Shown here: in pieces, positions 36,101 to 44,657 of the stretch
Layout of the letters: each line of letters opens with the position of its first letter
Numbering within the stretch: the stretch's first letter is position 1
DNA from: Bacteroidales bacterium
GTDB lineage: Bacteria > Bacteroidota > Bacteroidia > Bacteroidales > UBA932
Length of the DNA stretch: 51,948 nucleotides
Direction of reading: 5' to 3'
Assembly (NCBI GenBank): GCA_012798805.1
Contig: JAAZMM010000090.1
Coordinates: 1 to 51,948 of the forward strand
Notes under the pieces: model-generated
Seen by the model: only the letters and a program-made list of their open reading frames with translations
What the model was told of the DNA's origin: nothing
Database searches by the model: none
Made by a program: the position numbers and the translations under genes

Positions 36101-36487
36101 AAAAACCATCTCCGCGATATGGATGACCTGAAACAGGCAGTACAGCATGCCGCTTACGAGCAAAAAGACCCGATTCTCGTTTATAAGGGAGAGAGTTTTG
36201 AGCTCTTTATCAAGGTATTGGAAGGTATCAGCAAGGATGTTCTTTCCTTCCTCCTCCGTTCCTTCCTCTTCTTGAGGAACGACCAGGATCCACAGGAAGT
36301 TGCCACGGAAGCCCATGCCAGGAAAACTGATATGAGTGGTATGAGAGAGAGTCGTCCCGACCTGCTTACCAATAGCTCGGAGCCCAAATCCAATGCTCCG
36401 GTCAGGGCTGAGAAAAAGGTTGGCCGCAATGACCCCTGCCCTTGTGGTAGTGGCAAAAAATATAAGAATTGTCACGGCAAGAATTAA
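33194..36487 (+). CDS. secA: Preprotein translocase ATPase SecA
   Basis: 1097 residues, the ATPase that drives proteins through SecYEG. Walker A ATGEGKT (193-199), then VHVVTVNDYLSKRD, and DEVDSVLIDDARTPLIISG (Walker B/DEAD region). The late motif ATNMAGRGTDIKI and the helicase-like GRAGRQGDPGSS are intact. The C-terminus carries the zinc finger GRNDPCPCGSGKKYKNCHGK that binds SecB or ribosomes. It is about 200 residues longer than E. coli SecA (901), with Walker A about 90 residues later: a coiled-coil insert at about 60-108 and another at 125-172, a pattern common in Bacteroidota. It is followed by lpd at 24 bases. Confidence 0.97.
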   Translation: MGISNIIRRLFGTKSDRDLKQLKPTLNKILHEYDRIDALSDDELRNESAAIRAKVLGYVAEDEAKVVSIREQLEDVEIAVSEKEKLATELDAIIKEIDTKLEEILNQVLPETFAIVKSTARRFKENPVIRVQATQFDRDLSATHDFVTIKGDIAEWKNSWMAGGNMITWDMVHYDVQLYGGAVLHAGKIAEMATGEGKTLVATLPVFLNALTGKGVHVVTVNDYLSKRDSEWMGPLYMFHGLSVDCIDKHQPNSDARKRAYQADITFGTNNEFGFDYLRDNMALNPDDLVQRKHHFAIVDEVDSVLIDDARTPLIISGPVQRSGDQTFIEYKPYVQRLYNAQRTLVNQTLNEAKKLIAAGEIKDKGEILLLRAHKGLPKYAPLIKYLSEPGIKQILQDVESKITKAAFTEKDIEQRIITNELFFVIDEHQRSVELTDKGNEVLAQAVGDADFFLMPRLGDEVSKIDQLDISPEEKREKKDELYTNYSLKAERMHTVDQLLKAYSMFEKDVDYVVIDNKVKIVDESTGRIMEGRRWSDGLHQAVEAKENVKVEAATQTFATITLQNYFRMYHKLSGMTGTAETEAGEFWSIYKLDVVVIPTNRPIIRDDQDDLIYKTKKAKYNAVIAHIGELVADKRPVLVGTTSVEISEYLSRLLKLHGIDHQVLNAKQHAREAEVVAHAGNPGTVTIATNMAGRGTDIKISDDVKAAGGLAIIGTERHDSRRVDRQLRGRAGRQGDPGSSIFFVSLEDDLMRIFGSDRITKVVDSMGMKEDEALQATMLSNAIERAQKKVEENNFGIRKRLVDYDDVMNSQREVVYTKRRSALTGERIDVDVLNMMTDYCEMFADSNRHLTYELFCDELMRALSIVPDFDEASYERFNKAQLAEELQRSVNDVMQRRFETLIAQTWPVISHVYDTKRMFYQNIQIPVSDGKMVYGILVDLRKAYESKGKELIRAIQKTITLRVIDEYWKNHLRDMDDLKQAVQHAAYEQKDPILVYKGESFELFIKVLEGISKDVLSFLLRSFLFLRNDQDPQEVATEAHARKTDMSGMRESRPDLLTNSSEPKSNAPVRAEKKVGRNDPCPCGSGKKYKNCHGKN

Positions 36488-36511
36488 CAATAAAGATATA
36501 ATTCGACAAAA

Positions 36512-37903
36512 ATGGAAAAGTTTGATATCATAGTAATCGGTTCCGGCCCGGGAGGATATGTAGCTGCTATCCGTGCCTCCCAACTGGGTTTCAACACAGC
36601 AGTAGTAGAGATGAATGAACTCGGTGGAGTCTGCCTCAACTGGGGTTGTATTCCTACCAAAGCTCTTTTAAAAAGTGCACAGACCTATAATTATGCACAA
36701 AATTGTGCTGAATTCGGTTTTTCAGCATCCGACGTTACAGCTGATCTGGAAGCAATGGTCTCCAGAAGCCGAAAAGTATCGGACTCGATGAACAAGGGTA
36801 TCGCTTATCTTTTCAAGAAAAACAAGATCACCCAGATTAAAGGTGTTGGCACACTCCTTCCTGACAAACAAGTGCAGGTGACTGCAGATGATGACAGCAC
36901 AACTGTTTACAAGGCAGACCATATCATAATTGCCACCGGTGCCAGGGCTGCTTCCCTACCCTTTGCACCTATCGATGGTGATAGGATTATTTCCTATCGT
37001 CAAGCCCTGATCCCCGATAAACTTCCAAAAAGTCTGGCAATTATCGGATCGGGGGCCATAGGAAGCGAATTTGCTTTCTTTTACAGATCCCTCGGAGTGG
37101 AAGTGACTCTGATAGAGTACCTTGACAGAGTTCTACCTTTAGAGGATGATGATGTAAGTGCACAGATAAGCCGCTCATTCCGAAAAATGGGCATGAAAGT
37201 GATGGTTTCCTCTGAAGTAAAGAGTGTTGACACTACCGGAGAGCTATCGCGCCTTACTGTCCTTACAAAGAAAGGTGAAGTAATAGTAGAGGCCGAATTG
37301 GTTCTTTCTGCTGTAGGCGTGGTTCCAAACACCGAAATATTGGGACTCGAGGCTTTGGGCATTGAAACCGTTAAAGGCAAAATCACAGTTGACCAATATT
37401 TCAGAACCGCAGTTGAAGGCATTTATGCTATTGGAGATGTAATTGCCACACAGGCACTTGCACACGTTGCGTCAGCTGAAGCCATCTGTTGTGTAGAGGC
37501 CATTGCGGGACTCAAGCCCCAACCTATTGACTATTCGCTTATCCCCGGCTGCACATATATTTCACCTGAGGTGGCATCAGTAGGTATGACAGAGAGAGCT
37601 GCCAAGGAAAAGGGTATAGCTTACAAAGTTGGTAAGTTTCCATTCACGGCTTCAGGCAAGGCTACTGCTGCAAGTGAAAGGGATGGTTTTGCCAAACTGG
37701 TAGTGGACGAAGAGTCAGACCGTCTGCTTGGAGTTCATATTGTAGGATCCAATGCATCAGAGATGATTGGCGGTATGGTGCTGGCTTGCAGACTTGGAGC
37801 TACTGCTTCATGCATTATGAAGACCATTTTCCCTCACCCAACAATGAGCGAAGCCATTATGGAGGCTGCAGCGGCGGTACACTCTGAAGCAATACATATA
37901 TAA
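36512..37903 (+). CDS. lpdA: Dihydrolipoyl dehydrogenase
   Basis: 463 residues, FAD flavoprotein that reoxidises dihydrolipoamide in 2-oxoacid dehydrogenase or glycine-cleavage complexes. FAD site GSGPGG (10-15), redox disulfide Cys41/Cys46 in GGVCLNWGCIPTK, the NAD site IGSGAIGSEFA and the FAD motif YAIGDV. The catalytic His is in HPTMSEAIMEA near the C-terminus. Length is standard. Genes for E1/E2 subunits are not adjacent, so the complex served is not known. Close spacing to secA suggests read-through. Confidence 0.96.
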   Translation: MEKFDIIVIGSGPGGYVAAIRASQLGFNTAVVEMNELGGVCLNWGCIPTKALLKSAQTYNYAQNCAEFGFSASDVTADLEAMVSRSRKVSDSMNKGIAYLFKKNKITQIKGVGTLLPDKQVQVTADDDSTTVYKADHIIIATGARAASLPFAPIDGDRIISYRQALIPDKLPKSLAIIGSGAIGSEFAFFYRSLGVEVTLIEYLDRVLPLEDDDVSAQISRSFRKMGMKVMVSSEVKSVDTTGELSRLTVLTKKGEVIVEAELVLSAVGVVPNTEILGLEALGIETVKGKITVDQYFRTAVEGIYAIGDVIATQALAHVASAEAICCVEAIAGLKPQPIDYSLIPGCTYISPEVASVGMTERAAKEKGIAYKVGKFPFTASGKATAASERDGFAKLVVDEESDRLLGVHIVGSNASEMIGGMVLACRLGATASCIMKTIFPHPTMSEAIMEAAAAVHSEAIHI

Positions 37904-37926
37904 ACTCAAAAGATAACTTTCGGATT

Positions 37927-38376
37927 ATGGCAGAAAAAAACTCGTCTCAGCAGGCACACGCCCACGAAATAACCCGAATACCAGTGGGTACTGAAATCCG
38001 TGCGGCATTTCTCTTCTCTGAGAAAGACGTAAGGATTGATGGCACCTATCTCGGAGATATTTTCACTTCCGGCAAATTGATTATCGGAGAAACAGGGTAT
38101 ATGTGCGGCAACATTTGTTGCAAAAACGCAGATATCTACGGCCGTTTCGATGGTGATGTAATAATCGGTGATACCCTGATGCTACAAAGCACCTGCGTAT
38201 TCAAAGGGCTCCTTCAAACTCATAAGTTGAGTGTTGAAAGCGGTGCGCGTTTCAATGGTACCTGTAAAATCATCACACAAGAGGAGTACCAGAAAATGGA
38301 GGAAGAATTCAAAGGTTCTTCTCCAACAACTGAAACCAAAAAAGAGCCGGTAACTGAAACTAAAAAAGAGAAATAG
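37927..38376 (+). CDS. Bactofilin (polymer-forming cytoskeletal protein)
   Basis: 149 residues. The core (about 25-110) is a run of short beta-helix turns: VRIDGTYLGDIFTSGKLIIG, YMCGNICCKNADIYGRFDGD and LMLQSTCVFKGLLQT, matching the bactofilin/DUF583 domain. Bactofilins form non-nucleotide filaments that organise the envelope or division site. Both ends are charged, probably disordered tails; the last 30 residues hold a near repeat (ETKKEPVTETKKEK). It follows lpd by 23 bases. Cysteines at C-G-N-I-C-C are not typical, meaning unclear. Confidence 0.87.
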   Translation: MAEKNSSQQAHAHEITRIPVGTEIRAAFLFSEKDVRIDGTYLGDIFTSGKLIIGETGYMCGNICCKNADIYGRFDGDVIIGDTLMLQSTCVFKGLLQTHKLSVESGARFNGTCKIITQEEYQKMEEEFKGSSPTTETKKEPVTETKKEK

Positions 38377-38392
38377 ACTCTTTAGTCTATTC

Positions 38393-39343
38393 TTAGATCT
38401 TCTTACGAATATTGTACTTATTTCTCTCCTGACTATTTCTTGTAACCAGTTCGCCGAGGAATCCGGTTAGGAAAAGCATCACTCCTACCAGAGCCATAAG
38501 CAAAGAGAGATAAAAGAGAGGCTGCTCTGTAACAGGACGGAAAATAAGGCCTCTTGTCTGCGCGACCAGTTTAGCCACAATCAACCAAATCGCAATCACA
38601 ATACCGATAATGAAGGTGAGTGTGCCAATACTCCCAAAAAGATGCATCGGTTTTTTTCCAAATACCTGAAGAAACCAAACAGAGAGCAGGTCAAGGAAAC
38701 CATGTATAAAACGGTTCAAACCAAATTTACTCTTTCCATATTTACGAGCCTGATGCTGCACCACCTTCTCTCCTATTTTGGCAAAACCGGCCTGTTTCGC
38801 CAGATAAGGAATAAAACGGTGCATTTCTCCATATACCTCAATATTCTTGACAACCTCTTTACGATATGCCTTAAGACCGCAGTTCATATCGTGGAGTTTG
38901 ATGCCTGTCACTTTACGGGCTGTAGCATTGTAAATCTTTGAAGGAATATTCTTCGTAAAGGTACCGTCGTAGCGTTTTTTCTTCCAGCCGGAAACAAGAT
39001 CATATCCCTCTTCTTTGATCATCCTGATCATTTCGGGGATTTCCTCGGGGCTATCCTGAAGATCAGCATCCATAGTAACGACAAAATCGCCTTGTGCAGC
39101 CTCGAAGCCTGTATAAAGAGCTGCTGATTTACCATAATTGCGACGAAATGAGATACCTCTTATTACAGGATAACTCTTTTGGAGCTCTTCAATAACCTGC
39201 CATGAGTTGTCGGTACTGCCGTCATCAATCATTATGATTTCATATTTCCATCGCTCGGGAGCAAGAGCTCTATCTATCCACGCTACGAGCTCAGGGAGTG
39301 ATTCGGCTTCGTTGTAAAGTGATATTACTATAGAGAGATCCAT
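38393..39343 (-). CDS. Family 2 glycosyltransferase, polyprenyl-phosphate type with two membrane helices
   Basis: 316 residues. An N-terminal GT2 domain (SLYNEAESLPELVAWID, DDGSTDNSW, then MDADLQD, a D-x-D metal motif) is followed by two C-terminal membrane helices (about 230-255 and 268-290). This is the layout of dolichol/undecaprenyl-phosphate mannosyl- or glucosyltransferase-like enzymes (GtrB/ArnC/DPM1). It would move a sugar to the lipid carrier for envelope glycans; the sugar is unknown. It follows the DUF4199 gene by 13 bases and converges with the bactofilin gene. Confidence 0.88.
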   Translation of the reverse strand: MDLSIVISLYNEAESLPELVAWIDRALAPERWKYEIIMIDDGSTDNSWQVIEELQKSYPVIRGISFRRNYGKSAALYTGFEAAQGDFVVTMDADLQDSPEEIPEMIRMIKEEGYDLVSGWKKKRYDGTFTKNIPSKIYNATARKVTGIKLHDMNCGLKAYRKEVVKNIEVYGEMHRFIPYLAKQAGFAKIGEKVVQHQARKYGKSKFGLNRFIHGFLDLLSVWFLQVFGKKPMHLFGSIGTLTFIIGIVIAIWLIVAKLVAQTRGLIFRPVTEQPLFYLSLLMALVGVMLFLTGFLGELVTRNSQERNKYNIRKKI

Positions 39344-39356
39344 ATTTCAAATTTTA

Positions 39357-39881
39357 TTATCTTATGTTATCTCCTTCGGCAAAAAAGTTCTTAGGCTTGA
39401 TGGCACGAGAAATAATTGCAGAAAAGATAATACCTAATATGAAGTTCCAAATGAAAGTGGCTATGCAGGAATATTTTGCAAAATTGTCCTCTATCTTAAG
39501 CAGCATATCTGACACATCTCCGGGAACTGAAGAAAGTTCGGGGGATGCATAAATCGTCTCAAACATTTCCGTTACCATTTCCGGAAAAAGAACGCTATAC
39601 ATGAAAAAAGTATATATCGCACAAATAATAGAGGAAAAGAGACATATCCTTACGCCTTGTTTAAAAACGGAACTATTTGACTCGACTTTTTGGAATTTTT
39701 TCATAAAAAAGAGAAGAAGCCAGACGGAACCGACAAACTTCACCAACCAGAAAAGCATCTTGAGGACGCCATTGTCAACAAGAGCATTGAATGAAATTAT
39801 AACTACTGTAACCAGAGCAAGAAGGAGTCCATCACGGGCCGCTTCTCTCCACTTTGAAATAGCTGTAGTTTCCTGTGTCAT
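39357..39881 (-). CDS. DUF4199 membrane protein
   Basis: 174 residues from the ATG at 39881; a TTG five codons upstream would add NYRYM and is less likely. Four hydrophobic segments (about 18-36, 45-60, 78-98 and 142-163), the DUF4199 topology. The family is widespread in Bacteroidota and its function is unknown. It starts a two-gene transcript with the GT2 gene, driven by TATCTTTG at 39928 to 39921. The pairing with a membrane glycosyltransferase is common in the phylum and suggests, without proof, a role in the same envelope step. Confidence 0.78.
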   Translation of the reverse strand: MTQETTAISKWREAARDGLLLALVTVVIISFNALVDNGVLKMLFWLVKFVGSVWLLLFFMKKFQKVESNSSVFKQGVRICLFSSIICAIYTFFMYSVLFPEMVTEMFETIYASPELSSVPGDVSDMLLKIEDNFAKYSCIATFIWNFILGIIFSAIISRAIKPKNFFAEGDNIR

Positions 39882-39920
39882 ATATCTATAATTCAATGAA
39901 TATTATTATTACTAAAGTTA

Positions 39921-39949
39921 CAAAGATACGAAATAAAATCGTACCTTTG
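39921..39949. promoter_or_regulatory. Divergent -7 elements: DUF4199 (-) and thrS (+)
   Basis: TATCTTTG on the minus strand (39928 to 39921) serves DUF4199-GT2 and TACCTTTG on the plus strand (39942-39949) serves thrS. They are 13 bases apart. Neither has a clean TTTG -33. The thrS leader would be about 30 bases, too short for a T-box, and none is seen. Confidence 0.55.
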
Positions 39950-39985
39950 TAGGTTGAAAGCAAAAAATGAACAATAACATCTATC

Positions 39986-41920
39986 ATGATTAAGATAACA
40001 TTTCCTGACGGTAATGTCAAAGAGTATTCAAAGGGTACCACTCCCTACCAGATAGCTGAAAGCATAAGTCCCAGACTTGCTGCCGACATTCTTGTCGCCA
40101 CAGTCAACGATTCGATACATGACCTTGAGAGGCCAATTGTCGAAGATGCCACTATAAAGCTCCACAAATGGGAAGACCAGGAGGCAAAAAGCACATTCTG
40201 GCACTCATCAAGCCACCTTATGGCTGAGGCTCTGGAAATCCTCTATCCGGGCATCAAATTCGGTATAGGTCCCTCTATAGAGAACGGATTCTATTATGAT
40301 GTGGACCTTGGAGACAAACAGCTCGTGGAAGCCGACCTGGCAAAAATAGAGAAAAAAATGTTGGAGTTGGCCAAGCAGAAAGAGCGCTTCACAAGGATCG
40401 ATGTGACAAAAGAAGAGGCAATGGCCAAGTATTCCTCCAAGGGTGATGAATACAAATGCGAACTCATAAGTGAACTTGAGGATGGCACCATTACCTTCTA
40501 TACCAATGGCGTCTTTACCGACCTCTGTCGAGGACCACACCTAAGGGACACATCGGTAATTAAGGCAGTAAAACTCACAACCATTGCCGGTGCATACTGG
40601 AGAGGTGACGAGAAGAATAAGATGCTCACCCGCGTTTACGGTATCACCTTCCCCAAGAAATCGCTTCTTGACGAATATCTCAAAATGCTTGAGGAGGCAA
40701 AAAAAAGAGATCACCGCAAAATCGGAAGAGAACTTGAACTTTTTGCCTTTTCGCCAAAGGTGGGTCAAGGTCTCCCCTTGTGGCTTCCCCGAGGCGCAGC
40801 CTTAAGAGAGCAACTTGAGATGTTTCTTAAAAAGGTACAGAAGGCACATGGCTACCAACCGGTAATTACCCCACATATTGGCCAGAAGGAACTCTATGTC
40901 ACATCAGGTCACTATGCAAAATATGGTCAGGACTCATTCCGTCCAATATCCACACCTCAGGAGGGAGAAGAGTTTCTGCTCAAACCGATGAACTGTCCAC
41001 ACCACTGTGAAATATACAAAACCAAACCCCGCTCATACAAGGATCTTCCCCTGCGCCTTGCAGAGTTTGGAACGGTCTATCGCTATGAGCAAAGCGGTGA
41101 ACTCCATGGACTGACACGTGTACGTGGCTTCACCCAGGATGATGCGCACATATTCTGCCGCGAAGACCAGATAAAAGATGAATTCTGCAAAGTAATCGAT
41201 ATTGTGCTCTATATCTTCAAGACTTTGGACTTTAAAGACTTCACAGCTCAGATATCACTACGTGACCCCAATAATCGGGAGAAGTATATCGGTACTGACG
41301 AAAATTGGGACAGAGCGGAACGCGCTATAATCGAAGCCAGCAAGGAGAAGGGACTACATACAACTGTGGAGCTTGGAGAGGCTGCTTTCTATGGTCCCAA
41401 GCTTGACTTTATGGTCAAAGATGCCATCGGCCGAAAGTGGCAATTGGGCACCATCCAGGTGGACTATAATCTGCCAGAGCGATTTGAACTGGAATATGTA
41501 GGCAGCGATGACCAGAAACATCGCCCAATAATGATCCATCGCGCCCCATTTGGGTCAATGGAAAGATTTGTAGCCGTCCTCATTGAACACACCAGTGGAA
41601 AGTTTCCTTTATGGTTGGCTCCCGACCAGGTTATTGTGCTGCCTGTCAGCGAAAAATACAATGATTTTGCACAAAAAGTTTGTGAATTGCTTAATAATTC
41701 CGATATTCGCAGCTCCATAGACGAACGTAACGAGACCATTGGCAAGAGAATACGCGAAAATGAGATCAAGCGCATACCCTATCTGCTGATAGTGGGAGAG
41801 AAAGAAGAAGCAGCAAATTGTGTCTCTGTAAGAAAGCAGGGAGATGGAGACCAGGGCACGATGACGATCGAAGATTTCGTTACTTTCATAAAAAAGGAAA
41901 TTGAGCAACAGCTCAGCTAA
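39986..41920 (+). CDS. thrS: Threonyl-tRNA synthetase
   Basis: 644 residues, class II synthetase that charges tRNA-Thr. An N-terminal TGS domain ([20 protein letters not shown]) is followed by the editing domain with [11 protein letters not shown] (metal-binding His) and the catalytic core with [11 protein letters not shown] (zinc Cys/His), [32 protein letters not shown] and a C-terminal anticodon-binding domain ([12 protein letters not shown]). Length is normal. It starts a thrS-infC-rpmI-rplT cluster as in most bacteria. Confidence 0.97.
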   Translation: MIKITFPDGNVKEYSKGTTPYQIAESISPRLAADILVATVNDSIHDLERPIVEDATIKLHKWEDQEAKSTFWHSSSHLMAEALEILYPGIKFGIGPSIENGFYYDVDLGDKQLVEADLAKIEKKMLELAKQKERFTRIDVTKEEAMAKYSSKGDEYKCELISELEDGTITFYTNGVFTDLCRGPHLRDTSVIKAVKLTTIAGAYWRGDEKNKMLTRVYGITFPKKSLLDEYLKMLEEAKKRDHRKIGRELELFAFSPKVGQGLPLWLPRGAALREQLEMFLKKVQKAHGYQPVITPHIGQKELYVTSGHYAKYGQDSFRPISTPQEGEEFLLKPMNCPHHCEIYKTKPRSYKDLPLRLAEFGTVYRYEQSGELHGLTRVRGFTQDDAHIFCREDQIKDEFCKVIDIVLYIFKTLDFKDFTAQISLRDPNNREKYIGTDENWDRAERAIIEASKEKGLHTTVELGEAAFYGPKLDFMVKDAIGRKWQLGTIQVDYNLPERFELEYVGSDDQKHRPIMIHRAPFGSMERFVAVLIEHTSGKFPLWLAPDQVIVLPVSEKYNDFAQKVCELLNNSDIRSSIDERNETIGKRIRENEIKRIPYLLIVGEKEEAANCVSVRKQGDGDQGTMTIEDFVTFIKKEIEQQLS

Positions 41921-41943
41921 AAGATTGATATTAATTAATTTAT

Positions 41944-41949
41944 AGGAGG
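41944..41949 (+). promoter_or_regulatory. Ribosome binding site of infC deciding an AUA start
   Basis: A perfect AGGAGG lies 8 bases before an ATA codon at 41958-41960. The frame has a TAG at 41943 and no ATG, GTG or TTG until 42051, so this site fixes the start. Most other genes here lack a Shine-Dalgarno. Confidence 0.8.
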
Positions 41950-41957
41950 ATAAAACT

Positions 41958-42554
41958 ATAGCGACTAAGTACAAACCACCAACACCCAAACCATACAAAG
42001 GTCCGCGGCAACAGGACCGCAGATATTCGCGCAACCGCAAGAAAGATGGTTTGAATATCAACGAAGAGATCACCGCACAACAGGTAAGAGTTGTAGGTGA
42101 CAATGTTCCTGAGCAAGGAATATACCCTCTTTCAGAGGCGCTTGAAATGGCTCAGGCACAAGAGCTTGATCTGGTTGAAATTTCGCCGAATGCCAATCCT
42201 CCCGTATGCAAGATACTTGATTACCAGAAATATCAGTATCAGCAAAAGAAAAGGGCAAAAGAACAGAAGGCAAATGCTGCCAAAATCGTCATCAAAGAGA
42301 TCCGCTTCGGTCTCAATACTGATGAGCACGATTTTCAGTTCAAGCTCAACCACGCAAAGAATTTCCTCTCAGAAGGAGCGAAGGTAAAGGCCTATGTCTT
42401 TTTTAGAGGGCGTTCGATACTCTTTTCCGATCAGGGCGAGAAACTGCTGCTAAGGTTTGCGCTGGAGCTTGAAGAGTATGGGAGAGCTGAACAGATGCCA
42501 AAGCTTGAAGGCAAGAGGATGATAATGATGCTTGCCCCAATAAAAAAGAAATAA
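41958..42554 (+). CDS. infC: Translation initiation factor IF-3, apparent AUA start
   Basis: 198 residues if initiation is at the ATA at 41958. The N-terminal region then reads (M)[20 protein letters not shown] and onward before the conserved [18 protein letters not shown], so a first codon at the TTG (42051) would remove only about 31 non-conserved residues. The core has [23 protein letters not shown] and the C-domain [22 protein letters not shown]-3 controls fidelity of start-codon choice, and in E. coli its own AUU start makes it autoregulate; an AUA start fits the same logic. rpmI and rplT follow, 46 and 79 bases apart. Confidence 0.88.
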   Translation: MATKYKPPTPKPYKGPRQQDRRYSRNRKKDGLNINEEITAQQVRVVGDNVPEQGIYPLSEALEMAQAQELDLVEISPNANPPVCKILDYQKYQYQQKKRAKEQKANAAKIVIKEIRFGLNTDEHDFQFKLNHAKNFLSEGAKVKAYVFFRGRSILFSDQGEKLLLRFALELEEYGRAEQMPKLEGKRMIMMLAPIKKK

Positions 42555-42600
42555 AACGATTTATAAACCAAATATTTAAAACAAGTTAAAACATTTAACT

Positions 42601-42795
42601 ATGCCAAAAATCAAGACCAACTCCGGTTCAAAGAAGCGTTTTGCGCTCACCGGTTCGGGAAAAGTAAAAAGAAAACATGCTTACAAGAGTCACATTCTGA
42701 CAAAAAAGACTAAGAAGCAAAAAAGAAGACTAACTAAATTTGCTATTGTTGACAAGGCAGATGTGAAGAGAATCAAACTCTTGTTAGTTAAGTAA
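42601..42795 (+). CDS. rpmI: Ribosomal protein L35 (bL35)
   Basis: 64 residues, [20 protein letters not shown] at the start, basic throughout, with [18 protein letters not shown]. Typical length and sequence for bL35 of the 50S subunit. Between infC and rplT as usual. Confidence 0.96.
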   Translation: MPKIKTNSGSKKRFALTGSGKVKRKHAYKSHILTKKTKKQKRRLTKFAIVDKADVKRIKLLLVK

Positions 42796-42819
42796 TTTTT
42801 AGATGTTTAATCCGGATGT

Positions 42820-42851
42820 CCAGCTTTGACAAGTCTCTTAATGAGCGCTGG
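42820..42851 (+). other. Potential stem-loop in the rpmI-rplT spacer
   Basis: CCAGC (42820-42824) can pair with GCTGG (42847-42851) and CTC (42835-42837) with GAG (42843-42845). No U-run follows, so it is not a terminator. It may act in rplT translation or L20 control, but the stems are short. Confidence 0.3.
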
Positions 42852-42874
42852 CACCCACAACCAAATTTTCATTT

Positions 42875-43219
42875 ATGCCAAGATCGGTTAATTCGGTAGC
42901 ATCAAAAGCTCGCCGTAAAAAAATTTTAAAGCAAACTCGCGGTAATTTCGGAGCAAGAAAAAATGTATGGACCGTAGCAAAGAATACCTATGAAAAAGGG
43001 TTAACCTACGCATATCGTGACCGCAAAACCAAGAAACGCAACTTCCGTTCACTTTGGATTGTACGTATAAATGCAGCTGCACGTCAGCACGGCATGAGTT
43101 ATTCTCAATTTATGGGTAAACTCGCAAAACAGAATGTAGGTCTCAATCGCAAGGTTCTTGCCGACCTCGCTATGAACAATCCCAAGGCATTCGAAGCTAT
43201 TGTAAATTCCGTAAAATAA
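42875..43219 (+). CDS. rplT: Ribosomal protein L20 (bL20)
   Basis: 114 residues, [20 protein letters not shown] start, with [22 protein letters not shown]20 nucleates 50S assembly and in several bacteria represses its own operon by binding mRNA. The 79-base spacer from rpmI is longer than in many relatives and can fold (42820-42851), a possible L20 site; that is inference. Confidence 0.96.
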   Translation: MPRSVNSVASKARRKKILKQTRGNFGARKNVWTVAKNTYEKGLTYAYRDRKTKKRNFRSLWIVRINAAARQHGMSYSQFMGKLAKQNVGLNRKVLADLAMNNPKAFEAIVNSVK

Positions 43220-43225
43220 TTTCCT

Positions 43226-44572
43226 TTGACCTTTAAGGAACTATATGGGAACAAATGGGTACGGTTCGGATTCTGGGCCGTACTCTATACTTTGTGGGTG
43301 ATATGGATCCGCAACGGATGGTGGTTGTTCGGACTCATCGTGATTTTCGACCTCTTTATCACCAAAAAAGTGAAATGGGCCTTCTGGAAAAAAAAATACA
43401 AAGAGGGTGAAAAACGCAATGTTCTGCTTGATTGGCTTGATGCCCTCATTTTTGCAGTAATAGTTGTGACTTTTATCAATATTTTCTTTTTCCAGGCCTT
43501 CAAGATCCCTTCCTCCTCAATGGAAAGTTCTCTTATGACGGGGGATTATCTCTTTGTAAGCAAGGTCGCCTATGGCCCCAAAATGCCGCAGACTCCCGTG
43601 TCTATGCCCTTTATTCACAATGTTTTCCCAGGAACGCTAAAGAAGAGCTACTCTACGATCCTGCAGTTCGACCATAAACGTTTAACCGGTTTCCGCAACG
43701 TAAAGCGCGATGATTATGTAGTCTTCAGCTTTCCACATGGTGACACAGTGCTGACTAAAGCTCCGGTAGAGGATTATTACACACACGTGAGGATGAATGG
43801 TCGTGATTATACGGTAAAGACCTTAGGCCCTCTTATTTCACGCCCTGTGGACAAAAAGGACCATTACGTAAAAAGATGTGTAGCCATTGCCGGCGACACT
43901 CTTGAGATACGGGATGGGCTTGTAATTGTCAACGGCATACCTCAGGAGGCCTACTCCGGCATTCAGAATAGCTGGAGAGTTGAAACCAATGGCACCGCCA
44001 TCAATCCTGTTTACCTTAGAGATATTGGCATCAACTCATCTGAAGTATGGTACGACTCTTCCCTTCCCGGTTATCCTCAGTTACCACTCACAAAGGCAAT
44101 GGTCACAAAAGTAGAGTCGCTGGGCAACGTTGTTTCAGTTACTCCCAATATTGACATTTACCCGCCTGACTATCCCGACTCTTACAAGATGCTCTTCCCT
44201 TTTGTAGAGAAAGGCTGGACTAAGGACAATTACGGTCCTATTTGGATTCCTGCCAAGGGAGCCACAGTAAAGCTAAATGCAGAAAACATCGAGTTCTACA
44301 GAAGAATTATCGATGTATATGAGGGTAGCGATTTTGAGGAGAAAGAGGGGAAGTATTTCATAGACGGTGAGGAGGTTGAGAGTTATACCTTCAAGCAGGA
44401 TTACTACTTTATGATGGGTGACAACCGTCATAATTCGCTCGACTCACGCTATTGGGGATTTGTCCCGGAAGATCACATAGTGGGCAGGCCGGCTGTAATC
44501 TGGTTCTCAAAGGATGTAAACAAATCCTTCCCAAAAAACATCAGGTGGAAGAGAATATTTAAGTTTATCTGA
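43226..44572 (+). CDS. lepB: Signal peptidase I, start at TTG
   Basis: 448 residues. It cuts signal peptides from exported proteins at the membrane. Two N-terminal helices (about 14-28 and 33-46, then a longer one at 73-91), then the S26 motif IPSSSMESSL with nucleophile Ser98 and general base Lys216 in YVKRCVAIAGDTLEI, and MGDNRHNSLDSRYWGFV near the C-terminus. Length exceeds E. coli LepB (324), as is common in Bacteroidota. A stop (43217-43219) in frame directly precedes the TTG start, so no ATG is available without losing helix 1. No Shine-Dalgarno seen. The gene is 6 bases from rplT. Confidence 0.93.
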   Translation: MTFKELYGNKWVRFGFWAVLYTLWVIWIRNGWWLFGLIVIFDLFITKKVKWAFWKKKYKEGEKRNVLLDWLDALIFAVIVVTFINIFFFQAFKIPSSSMESSLMTGDYLFVSKVAYGPKMPQTPVSMPFIHNVFPGTLKKSYSTILQFDHKRLTGFRNVKRDDYVVFSFPHGDTVLTKAPVEDYYTHVRMNGRDYTVKTLGPLISRPVDKKDHYVKRCVAIAGDTLEIRDGLVIVNGIPQEAYSGIQNSWRVETNGTAINPVYLRDIGINSSEVWYDSSLPGYPQLPLTKAMVTKVESLGNVVSVTPNIDIYPPDYPDSYKMLFPFVEKGWTKDNYGPIWIPAKGATVKLNAENIEFYRRIIDVYEGSDFEEKEGKYFIDGEEVESYTFKQDYYFMMGDNRHNSLDSRYWGFVPEDHIVGRPAVIWFSKDVNKSFPKNIRWKRIFKFI

Positions 44573-44586
44573 TAAAATCGCCTAAA

Positions 44587-44618
44587 TTTGGATTTTATAA
44601 GAAAAAACAATAAATTTG
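44587..44618 (+). promoter_or_regulatory. Promoter of the rpmB-rpmG-DUF4295 operon (TTTG-N20-TAAATTTG)
   Basis: TTTG at 44587-44590 and TAAATTTG at 44611-44618 are 20 bases apart, a full Bacteroidota promoter. It gives a 5' leader of about 30 bases before the rpmB ATG at 44658. Confidence 0.75.
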
Positions 44619-44657
44619 CAGCCCCAAAAAAGATTATAATATTAAAAATAGATAACA

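Noticed and set aside
35978-36583. A 201-codon open frame on the minus strand over the end of secA and the start of lpdA
   Set aside because: It is fully antisense to two unmistakable genes, has no family resemblance and no promoter or SD of its own.
39897-39985. T-box or attenuator leader for thrS
   Set aside because: The likely leader is only about 30 bases and holds no stem or specifier loop.
42051-42554. infC starting at TTG 42051
   Set aside because: No Shine-Dalgarno there; the perfect AGGAGG upstream points to the in-frame ATA.
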